64,000 nucleotides of DNA from Chlamydomonas reinhardtii (lineage: Eukaryota; Chlorophyta; Chlorophyceae; Chlamydomonadales; Chlamydomonadaceae): NCBI RefSeq assembly GCF_000002595.2, contig NC_057004.1:7477888-7541887 (forward strand), written 5' to 3'. The position numbers and the translations under genes are program-made. Positions 10,394 to 20,001 of this stretch are shown piece after piece. How positions within the stretch are numbered: position 1 is the stretch's first letter; each line of letters starts with the position of its first letter. The notes beneath the pieces were generated by a model. The model saw nothing but the letters and a program-made list of their open reading frames with translations. It did not search any database and was not told the origin of the DNA.

Positions 10394-13363
10394 TTACAAG
10401 CCCCGCGCCGCAAGCACGCTCAGGCTGACTGCGCCGCAGCTCGATGCTGATGCCAACAGCGGCGGCAGGCGCAGGGCCTCCGCTGCCTCCGCCGGCTGCC
10501 AGCAAACAGCGCTGACAAACCCGGAGGCACCAAGGCCGTTGCCGCCGCTGTGCAGGCCTGCGCCTACGCTCTCGCGCTGCCCAGATGCCCAGCTCGCGAC
10601 CACTGGCTGCTGAGGCAGACACGCGCCCACGCCGCCGCCGGCGCTACGCGCCAGATCCAGCGTCGCAAGCGGGTCGGACCACGAGGTGTGGTAGGCAAAG
10701 GCGCGACTGCACTCGGAGCCGCACGCCACCAGCCCGTCCGGCCAGCGCACGCTCAGGCCGACAAAGTTCTTCTCATTGCGGTGGCCGCGGAACACACGCG
10801 CCGGCTCGCTGCAGCTGCGCGTTGCGCCCACGCCAGCACATTCCCCGTCCGCAGCAACGCCCGCCGGCGCGGCCTGCGCAGCGCGAAACGGCAAATCCCG
10901 CCCACCGCACGAGCCGTCCGCCGACGCGTCCCAAGCAGCCGCGCCCGTCCCTGCGCCCGAGCCCGCGCCCGACAGCGCTGCCGCCGCCGGCGAGCTCATC
11001 TCCGCCACCAGCTGCGGCACCGCGTTCCGCAGGTCCCACAGCGCCAGCGAGGCGTCCGTGGCCGCCGTCACCAGCCGGTCGCCGCCGAGGAATCGGCAGT
11101 AGCTGGCGGGCCGCGAATGGTGCCGCAGCGCCGCCAGCGGCCCGCCCGCCAGCCGCCGCAGGTCGTACAGGTACGACACGCGGTCGCTGCAGGCCAGCGC
11201 GAGCATGTGGTCGTGCTCGGGGCTGAAGTCCACGCAGCACACGGAGGCGCGCGGGTTGGGCTGCAGCGTGGCCACGCACGCCGCCAGGCCGCGGCCGGCC
11301 CACAGGCGTGCGGTGCGGTCATCCGCGGCGGAGGCGGCCAGGTGGGGGCGGCGGCTGGAGTGCGCCACGCTCCAGATCTTGCGGCCGCCGTGTGCGTCCA
11401 CGTCTGACAGCTGGTGGCCTGAGGCGATGTGCAGCTGCAGCAACACGCCGTCATAGTCTCCCACCGTCATGACGCCGTCCTGGGTATGCGGCAGGGTGGG
11501 GGGTAGGACGGGAAACGACGGGCATGGTTAGGTACCCCGAGAGGGCGCAAGGTGATTGATAACGTGCCGGCAGGGTCGGGGAGTGCGTTGCAAGCGGTTG
11601 GTCACGCTGGCGGGTAGGCGGCGATGTGAAGGCTTGCACGTCAAGGCCGCAGATTTGAAGGCAGGCCACTGCTGCACAGCCCTCCCATGCCAGGCAATTA
11701 TGGCTTGACTCACCATGAAGGGCGACCAGGAGATGCAGCTGACTTTGGAAGGCATGCGTTGCACCACCGCTAGCAGTCCCTCCTCGCCAGCATCGTCCTC
11801 GCCCTCATCCGACGCCGCCTTCCCGCGCGCCGCCGCCGCCTGCTGCCGGGCTTTCCGGATGCGCCGGTCATCATCATCGTCATCGTCATCCTCGTCGTCG
11901 TCGTCGTCGTGGCTGTCACGCAGGCTGCGCGGGCTTGACTGCAGCGCGCGAGCGCCGTTGCGACCGCCGTCCGCGGCGTCCGTGAGCAGGCCGAGCTCGT
12001 CATCGTCCTCCAGATCGCCAAAGAAACTACTCAGGTTGTAAAGCCGGATCTGCAGACAGATGAGAAATCAGCACAGCGCAGCACGACAAGTACATATAAG
12101 TCCATGGCGCAACAGACACGCCAGCCTTGGGCTTGCGACTCGCAACCCATACAACCCCATGCCGGTCGCGGCAGGTTAGACCTCCGGACGCACCTGTTTG
12201 TCCACACCGCCTGCCGCCAGCAGCCGGCCATCCGGCGAGAACTCCAGGGCACACACAATGCCGGCGCCAGCAGAGCCGCCGCTGCCGGAGATCCGGTGCG
12301 CGGGGCGCCGCGCACCGCTGCCACTCCCGGATCGCCCATGTGGCCCCCCCTGCCCCGAGGAGGTCGAACAGCCGCCGCCCGCTGACAGCCGGAGCACCTC
12401 CTGCAATTCCGCAGGGGCCGGGTCGTCGCGGCCACGCCACTCCGGCCGAAAGGCCCAGCCGTCCGGGAACTGACTCCCGGCCTCGCAGCCCGCCGCGCTG
12501 GTGCTGCCGGCGCCGTTGGAAGCGGGCAGCGGTGGTTGACACCGGCTGGGCTGCAGGTGATGGTCGGGCTGCACGTGCTGGTCCAACGACAGAGACGACA
12601 GCCCGGGCTCCACCTCACTGGCGTCACCGCGAGCGTACGAAACCGTGTGCCCGTTGGACACAGAAGCAGCTCGCCGCCCCAACCCATCACTGCCGTTCGC
12701 TAGCGGCATCAAGACGACGCCGTTGGATGGCAGAACCCCGTCAACCGCCACGCCGCTTGTTGAAGATGCGTGCAGCTGCAGCGCTGCCCGGCCGTTGTGG
12801 CCCTCGCAGCCGCCCTCACACATTGTCCGGCAGTCGTGCTCTGCGCCCACACGCTGCGCCTTCCCGCGGCTGCCGCCGGACTCTGGTGATGTCCTCGCGG
12901 CCGCGAAACCCGCCACTGCCGACAGCTCAGCCGTCGCCGTCCGCTCGAGGGCATCACTGCTGAGCGAGCCATGCTCCAGCCTTGCGGTGCCTGTTGCTAT
13001 CGCTGTGGCGCCGGCGGTCACCAGCGGCAACGTGGCCGACCCCGCGTGAGAGCCGGAATGCGACCCCGTCCTGTGCCGCTTGGCTGCGTTGATAGACCCG
13101 CACGCAACTGCTGCGGCGCCGCCCACCGCCGCCAGCAGCGCTGCGCCCTGCTCCGTGCTGCTGGTTTCTAGCAGTGTATTCAATGACGCCAGAGCGGCGC
13201 CGTTTGCGGAGCGCTTGCGGAGCAGCGTCGTAAGCTTGCCGGCGTAGGCGTTCAGGTGGAAGGGGCTATTGGAGCGGTACTGACAGAACAGGCAGTCGCT
13301 GCTGTCGCAGCCGCCCGTGCTAGCCATGCCACCGGAAGTGTTACCACTCGTTCCTCCACCCAT
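10394..13363 (-). CDS. WD40 repeat protein of the RUP/COP1/SPA group
   Basis: The WD40 propeller matches the subgroup of plant RUP1/RUP2, COP1 and SPA. Seen in order: ALEFSPDGRLLAAGGVDKQ joined to IRLYNLSS (first blade); an acidic insert with a long Asp run (near 11865-11920); SKVSCISWSPFM joined to DGVMTVGDYDGVLLQL; DAHGGRKIWSVA; blades with YLYDLRRL and LALWDLRN; then FRGHRNEKNFVGLSV and LVACGSECSRAFAYHTSW, the strongest family signature. The HGGRxxWSV motif favours RUP over COP1. About 400 aa precede the propeller, mostly low complexity but with a CQYRSNSPFHLNAYAGKLTTLL patch; no RING finger or kinase domain is visible. Main exons are about 12195-13384, 11715-12050 and 10394-11480. The ATG at 13363 is the first in-frame one in the main exon, but that exon begins upstream of it, so a further 5' exon is likely. 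Confidence 0.8.
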
Positions 13364-13846
13364 GCCCGCATCCGCGATCAGCTCCTGTGGCGATGGTGGG
13401 AGCAGGCAACGTGGCACGCGTAACCGATCAGACTGGACTGGGCTAGGCCACAGCAAGGTGTGCCCAAAGCTGGCGGCATACGCAATGCAAGATCCACGCA
13501 AGATGATCTATTTCAGTCTGTGCCAGATGTGCTGTGAGGCGTCAACAGGGCTGGCGGAGGGGAACCCTGAAAGTCGTGGCGGTGACCAAGGCGCGTTGGT
13601 TGGAGGGCGTCCACACGAGCTGTGGAAACGTCTGGCAAACGCGTACACTAGGTTTTTACTGCGCCATCGCCATAACCTGATAGTCATTTAATTTAGTTGT
13701 AGGTTGGTGTAGGCGCAGTTTTGTAGGCGACGCTGCGAGTGGTTCGGCCACGCGTTCGCCGAGGAGCCACGCCGCGACACCACCCACCCATCTTAGCGCC
13801 TTGGAACCCGTAGCAGTAGTCGCATTCACAAGGTAAATTAGCTTAC

Positions 13847-13967
13847 CTTTGACAGACGTGTCAGCGCCAGGCAGACGCGGTCCCCTCCGCCCGCGAGTTG
13901 AGAACAGGGCAGCGGATTCATCGGACACGCGCGCGACCAAAGTGTTACGCGTTCCAGACGTCGGCAT
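13847..13967 (-). other. Possible first coding exon of the WD40 gene
   Basis: An ATG at 13967 opens 40 codons that end in an excellent donor, AAAG|GTAAGC. Its phase (1) fits an acceptor CCCAG at 13438-13442, which would extend the main exon upstream to 13437. The nearer acceptor CCACAG by ELIADAG is in phase 0 and would not fit. The exon is plausible but unproven. Confidence 0.35.
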
Positions 13968-14492
13968 ACGGATTCCTTAGCAGCCGCTCAAATTAAAGAC
14001 TGCTCTGGTTTGCGCCCCAAGCGCCAAGACTCAGGCTTCAGAGTTGTGGCCACAGGCCTCAGCTAGGACATCCTGTTTGCATTGTTATTGAAGCCAGTTG
14101 TTACGGCTAGGAGATATGACTTAGGAGGCGCAAGGGGCGGGAGTCGACTTCTGTGTTCTCGCACACATTTCATAACTGCGATCGTCTGGGGATTGTGTCC
14201 AGGCACGGAGACGTGTTACGTGCTGGGCCGTAGCCAAGGGGATGTATGCTAGCATAATTTAATGATTGAGTAAAGTAAAGCTCCCACGGTTTTTGCTTTG
14301 AAGGCTCGGACATTCGTTCTGTGCTAATACCAGCTCGAGACAATACATATCGTAGACACACACATGCCGTAAAACAGGTATCCTTACTATGCTGTAACTG
14401 AAGCAACTCGGGCTCAGCATTCGGCACCTGTTGCAGGGCTGGGCCTCGCGGCGCCTTATACTTTCAGCACCAGTGCTAAGCATATATATAGG
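13968..14492. promoter_or_regulatory. Region between the WD40 gene and the peptide:N-glycanase
   Basis: This separates divergent genes. CATATATATAGG, a TATA-like string, lies at 14481-14492, directly against the glycanase ATG. It is too close to act as the TATA box for that start, so either it is fortuitous or the transcript starts differently from the annotated ATG. Confidence 0.4.
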
Positions 14493-17400
14493 ATGGACGA
14501 CGAGGCTCTCGCGCGGATGCTGCAGGTGAGATGGCACCTCCCCCTCGTTGCGCCGTGCACCACTGCTTGCCCCTGCACGCGTGCAAGTTGCATGCGCCGA
14601 TGAATACTCTGTCCCCGCTACCAGCGCTGCGCCAACGCAACTGCCTGTCTCACAAACGCGTTCCTTAGGAGGAGGAGCTGCGGGCGGCGCAGGCGCTGCA
14701 GCAACAAATGCAGCTGCAGGGCGATGCCGGGCTGCGGGGCGATGGAACAGGCGCCTTTCAGGCCCGCCTCCGCGGCATGATGGAGACAGCTCTGGGGGTG
14801 GGTGGTTTCGGGTGCTACCCATGCGATGGGTAGAGATGCATGGGTAGCTTGGGGCCTCCGTGTGGCAGCACATGCACGCAAGCTGCCTGTACCTGGGCGC
14901 CAAACATACCATGGCAACCACACACCCCGCTCACAGCCCGCAAGCCCCAACCCGCTCCCTGGGCCGCCCACTCTTGCCTCCTGCAAGACAGTGCGAGGAC
15001 CCGGGACTGCAGGAGCGCGCACGTGCGATGATGCCGCTGGCTCGCCTGCGCGCCGCGGCGGCGGAGGCTGCCAACCTGGCCAGCCGGCTGGGCGGCGACG
15101 TATCCGCCGCCCCGGCCGCAGAAGACCTGCTGGCCCAGCAGCTGCTTGGATGGTTCAAATCTGATTTCTTCACTTGGGTGAGTGGAAAGGAAACGATAAA
15201 CAAAAGACGATGCTTGGTTTGGGGTGCTCCCATTGTCAAGCTGGCTGTGCTCGCAACGCCTCCACCTGCCCTCCTTCGGCTTCTTCCGTAACCGCTGCCC
15301 GCATTGGGCTTCTTCCGCCTTCCGCTGCAACAGGTGGACACGCTGCCCTGCCCGCGCTGTGGCGGCGGCGGCACCCGCGCCGACGGCTCCCTGGTGCAGC
15401 CGCTGCCTGAGGACCTGGCCCACGGCGCCCAGCGCGTGGAGCTGCACCGCTGCGGCCGGCCCGGCTGCGGCGGCAGCGTGCGCTTCCCACGCTACAACAA
15501 CCCGGGTAGGTTGGGTGTGCTGGGACGGCCCGGAGAAGCGAAATGCGGACACCAGCGGCTTGCGGGTGATAGGTCACGTCATTGCACCGTGACGGTGTGT
15601 GCTCTGGCCGCCCGCCTACCGCGGCCTTGTTGACCTGCACGCCAGCTTGGTAGTATGCGGTATGCGCGTGGGGCCTGTTGCATTGGCTGTGCCATGATCA
15701 CAAAAGGATTGTGTGGTGGTGGTTGACACCGCAGGCAAGCTGCTGGAGCCGGGCTGCCGCCGCGGACGTTGCGGCGAGTGGGCAAACGCCTTCCTGCTGT
15801 GCTGTCGGGCGGCGGGTGGGTCGCTGCAGATGCAGATGCTGTGTGAGGGTGCGGGGTGCGAGGCGTGCATAACCGATTGTTGACACGGTCCGAGGCGCAA
15901 CGGCAAGAGCGCCTGGGAGCGTGCGGTCTTGCGGCGGGGTCTTGCAGCTACTGTCCGCTGCAACTGCAGAAATCACTGCAACATTCACTGCGTCAACGTG
16001 CGCACAGGCCTCAGATCCACTGCCCTGCGTGTTGCGTTTCCTTGCGCTTCTTATAGGACTCACGGCGCGCTACGTGAGCGACTGGTCTGACCACGTGTGG
16101 ACTGAGTACTACAGCCACCGGCAGCGGCGGTGCGTGGACATGGTGCATAATTTTGGCCCTGCTGTGCAAAACACAACCCGGTCCATGCGGGGACCTGCCT
16201 ACTCATTGGGCGCGGGCATATACCGTACCTCGTGCCGTACACCCAGCCTCTTACCCCTGTTGGGCGTTGCTCTCTTGCCTGCCACATTTTACCGCCACCT
16301 GCCCGCCTCAACCCCTGGATCCGCAGCTGGATCCATCTGGACTCCTGCGAAGCTGCGTACGACAAGCCGCTGCTGTACGAGGCGGGCTGGGGCAAAGCGC
16401 AGAGCTATGTGGTGGCGGCGGGCATGTGGGGCGCGGTGGACGTGACTGCGAGGTACACTGCCAAGTGAGTTGACGGCCACAGTGCTGCGAGGGCGTGGCG
16501 TGGCGTGCCATGTAGGGCTGTGGGGCGCCTGGGTGTGCCGGGCTGCTCCGGCTGCTTCAACAAAGCGGGGGCTCGGGCTGCTTTATCTAGGCTAAGGACA
16601 AAGCGGGGGCTCGGGCTGCTTTATCTAGGCTAAGGATGTCGGTGTCGGGAGTTTCGAGTAGATGGTGCTGGGTGCTGAGCTGCATGTTATGCTCGCGCAG
16701 GTGGCGCGAGGTGCGGGCGCGGCGCACACGGGTGCCGGAGCGCTGGCTGTCGCGGCAGCTCGGCGACATGACGGCGGGGCGCCGGGCGCGCTGGCCGGGG
16801 CCCAAGCGCCTGGTGTGGCTGGGCCGCGACGTGGAGGAGCGCGTGGTGAGTGGCGCAGCTGGGGCGGCTGGGTTGGAGCGATGGCGGAGCATGGGTGCAT
16901 TGATGCGTGGGGGACTGGGGGTCCTGGGGAGCTGGCGGCTGCCGCAGCCCTGTGACTTGATCGTTTGTGTCTAGCTGCGGTTTGGGTCTGATTTCTTCGG
17001 TGTGTCGCCACGTGACCGTGTGGTAGCTGTTGCATTCCTGCAGGAGCTGCTGCGGCAGCGGCTGGGGCTTCCCGCTTCACAGCCACAACCGTCGCAACAG
17101 CAGGCGTTGCCGGGCCGCCAGACGGGTTCTCTTGAGTGGCGGCAGCAGCGCGGCGAGACGGGTGCGTGCTGGACGAGGCCGCAGTCCTAGCGCTTCCAAT
17201 ACCGTATGTTTACACGGGGAACCCGGCAGCACCTAGTGGACTAGTTGCGTGTGCTCCTGCCCCCCGGTGGTGAACTGGGCCATAAAGGGTAGGCTCGGGC
17301 TTGGATCCCCCTGGCTGGTTCTGGGTCCTGTTTAGTTGGGATTGCATGAAGGACCCGCCCCGATCGATGCCTTGCGCCTGTGGTACATGCGCTGCTCGCA

Positions 17401-19250
17401 CGCCTGCAGGTGTCTCCGCCTCGACAGCGGCGGCGCACGAGCCCAGCCCGTACAGCCTGGCGGCCGACACGCCGGGCTCGCAGCTGCCTGCCGTGTTCGG
17501 GCGGGCGGGGCGGCTGGCGGGCGGCGCGTGCCGAGCGGCGGGTAACAACGGGGCCTTGGAGGCGGTGGAGAAGCTGTTTGATGGTGGGTGCTTGGAAGGC
17601 ATTACTGTGTGCGCAATGCGTGTTAGCCATCTGAAATCAAGGTGGCGTGACAACGGATCATATGTGAGCCATCATACATACGGTAAGTGTTGTTCCCCAC
17701 GCCGATAGGCCGGGTTACGACCAAGTGGCTGGACTTCGGCGGCGGTGGCGAGCGCGGCAGCTCTTGGGTGGAATACCGCATTCCGCTGGACCAGCCGGTG
17801 AGCTTGATGGGTGGGTGTCTGCCTGCGTTTCTTGCACCCAAGTGCTCGCTGAAAGTAAGGGGTGGCTGCATGTATGGCGTATCTGAGTCCGTCAGTGGAC
17901 CAGGCTTGCGACACGGGCGTCCCTGCATGTCTGCCCCGCCCTGCTGGCTCATGCGGCTCCTCATGGGAGCCTGCTGTCTGCCATACATGCACGTGCACAC
18001 ATACACACACATACACAAAAGAATGGACTATTTGTCGTTATGCTTTCCTACACAGGCAGTGGTGCTGACCGGCTATGAGCTGGTGTCCGCCAACGACTGC
18101 CCCGAGCGTGACCCCGCGGCCTGGCGGCTGGAGGGCGTCAGCCAGGCAGATTTCGAGGCGGGTGCGTGAGCGCGCTAGGCGGGGTCGGGGCCGTGGGGCA
18201 TGGGGTATGTGGAGATTCGCGCAGGCGGGTCCAAACCGGGTTTGCAAGCATTGTGCTGCTGGTGTCACACGGCGTATCACTACGCATACTCTGTAGGCCG
18301 ACCAGGGAGCCAACACCTGCGACCGCTGTCGTCGCCATCAGCCTTCAATGAGTTTAATCCGCATCCTTTTGGCTGACCCCGCCCCAACACAGGCCGCCCG
18401 GAGCAATGGCAGCTTCTGGACAGCCGTGCCGGCGTGCGCTTTCCGGGCCGACACATCCCCATGGCCTTCCACCTAGCAGCTCAGCGGCCGGCGCCGCCCT
18501 GCCGCCGCCTGCGCCTACACATCGACGCCACTGCCGACCCCCGGGTCGCCAACAGCGTCCAGCTGGCGTGCCTGAACCTGTACGGGCAAGAACCGGCAGC
18601 GGCAGGGGCAGCGGCTGCAGCCGGGGCAGCGGCAGGGACGGACGGGGCCTCAGGGCAAGGACAGGGCCCGCTGGAGCGGCTGCGTGCGGCCGGGGCCGGC
18701 GGCAGCGGTGTGGACGCGGCGGCAGCGGCGCTGGCGGTGCGGTTACTGGAGAACGTGTGCCGCGAGCCGCAGGAGATCAAATTCCGCAAGGTGCGAGAGA
18801 GCTCTGGTTCTACGCTAGTTTGCTGAAATCTGCAGTCTCGCGTGCCTGCTCGGCACTCGACAGGGCCAACATTGGCCCCCTAGCCGTTTGCTATCGCGTA
18901 AGCCCTCCATACCACCACTTCAGCGCTAATCCAGACACTCATACGGTATGGCCCTTGTCTGCCACCAATACCGACACACACGCACACAGGTTCGCTGTGC
19001 CAAGATCGGCGCCATTCTCTCGTGCACCCCGGTCGCCGACGTGCTCATGCTGCACTGCCGCTTCCGGCCGCTGCTGCTGCCGGCGGCGGCGGAGCCAGCC
19101 TCTGCGGCGGCAGCGCAGCCGCAGCAGCAGCAGGGCCCACAGCTGCCGGCCGGGGAAGACGTCTTCCTTGTGTTGGCTGGGGACCTCAGCGGACAGAACC
19201 TGGCGCGTGCGGCAGAGGCGCTCGCCGTGTTGCGGCCGCTGGCGCGGTAG
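14493..19250 (+). CDS. PNG1: Peptide:N-glycanase with galactose-binding-like and C-terminal PUB domains
   Basis: This is a cytosolic enzyme expected to release N-glycans from misfolded glycoproteins in ER-associated degradation. Fourteen phase-consistent exons give 700 aa. It starts MDDEALARMLQ followed by EEELRAAQAL, as in plant PNG1. The transglutaminase-like core has zinc-type cysteines (LPCPRC near residue 122 and HRCGRPGC), then the triad: Cys186 in GRCGEWANAF, His213 in SDHVWTEYYS, Asp230 in RWIHLDSCE, followed by YDKPLLYE and GWGKAQSYVVA. A linker leads to an F5/8C-like galactose-binding domain (SSWVEYRIPL, ELVSANDCPERDPAAW, VQLACLNLYG). The last about 120 aa fit a PUB domain (LLENVCREPQEIKFRKVR, then NLARAAEALAVLR), split by an Ala/Gln insert. 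Animal NGLY1 has PUB at the N-terminus; here it is C-terminal. Exons: 14493-14525, 14669-14797, 14992-15177, 15334-15505, 15735-15815, 16057-16129, 16327-16464, 16701-16845, 17044-17161, 17410-17583, 17709-17797, 18056-18161, 18393-18790, 18990-19250. Confidence 0.92.
16561..16636 (+). repeat. Perfect 38-bp tandem duplication in an intron
   Basis: Two identical 38-bp units (16561-16598 and 16599-16636), each starting CAAAGCGGGGGCTCGGGC and ending GGCTAAGGA, lie in the glycanase intron between 16465 and 16700. Identity suggests a recent duplication or an assembly artefact. It does not touch a splice site. Confidence 0.95.
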
Positions 19251-20001
19251 TACGGTAGTGGCAGCGCAAGGACTGGTGATACATGCAGTGGTGGTTTCAG
19301 AGCGTGCGGCACGGCGGTAGCGATGGCTGTGAACCTTGCGTGGCGTGCTGGGTTGTGTGGATGGCAGTTGGTCCATATGCTTGGTTGGTGCACACGCAGA
19401 CCACGGCACTGCCCAGCAGCGCCTCCGCGCCTGCACTTCATTTACCTGGATGCCCGGGTTCACCCGCATGCGTGGCATCTGTTTCAACCCCTCGTGGCGC
19501 CTGTTGGAAGTTGGTGTGGTGCGGAGAACCATGAAAGGCCTTGTGAGCCGGCGCAGGTCCGTGGCCCCAGGCGAGCCACGCACGGGGGAAGCGACCCGCT
19601 GTGGCGGTAACCCCAGGGCCACGCGAAGTCAAAATAGCCATGAAAAATTGCCATAGGCCTGAAGTGGTGCAGGGTCATTTACAGTGGCACAAACTTGCCA
19701 TCCAACTGGGGTTCAGGCCAACAGCAGACGCATTGAACTCGTCTGGATGGCATTGCATCATATTAAGCAACATGCCTCGATGCTATTCATCTATGCTCTG
19801 AGGTCAAATGGCGCGAGATGGCAAAACCACAGACGGCGCGGCCCATTCCTCTAATATATTCACCCTTCCTGCCGCGTTACATACAGTGTAGTGCCGTCTT
19901 CCGTTTAGTGTCATCAATTTTGTTTACCGCTGCAAGTTTGCCCTAACCACCAACCACGGCTCGCTGTTCCCGACGACGCGCTACGCTGGCTGCGAGCAGC
20001 A
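19251..20001. other. Intergenic spacer between two co-oriented genes
   Basis: This holds the 3' region of the glycanase and the 5' region of the FAD gene. No conserved coding sequence is seen. The part from about 19800 to 19930 is noticeably more AT-rich than its surroundings, as expected near a promoter, but no TATA box is clear. Confidence 0.45.

Noticed and set aside
10394-13363. WD40 gene as COP1 itself
   Set aside because: No RING finger or coiled coil is visible before the propeller, and the HGGRxxWSV motif is closer to RUP. COP1 normally has EEHEKRAWSV there.
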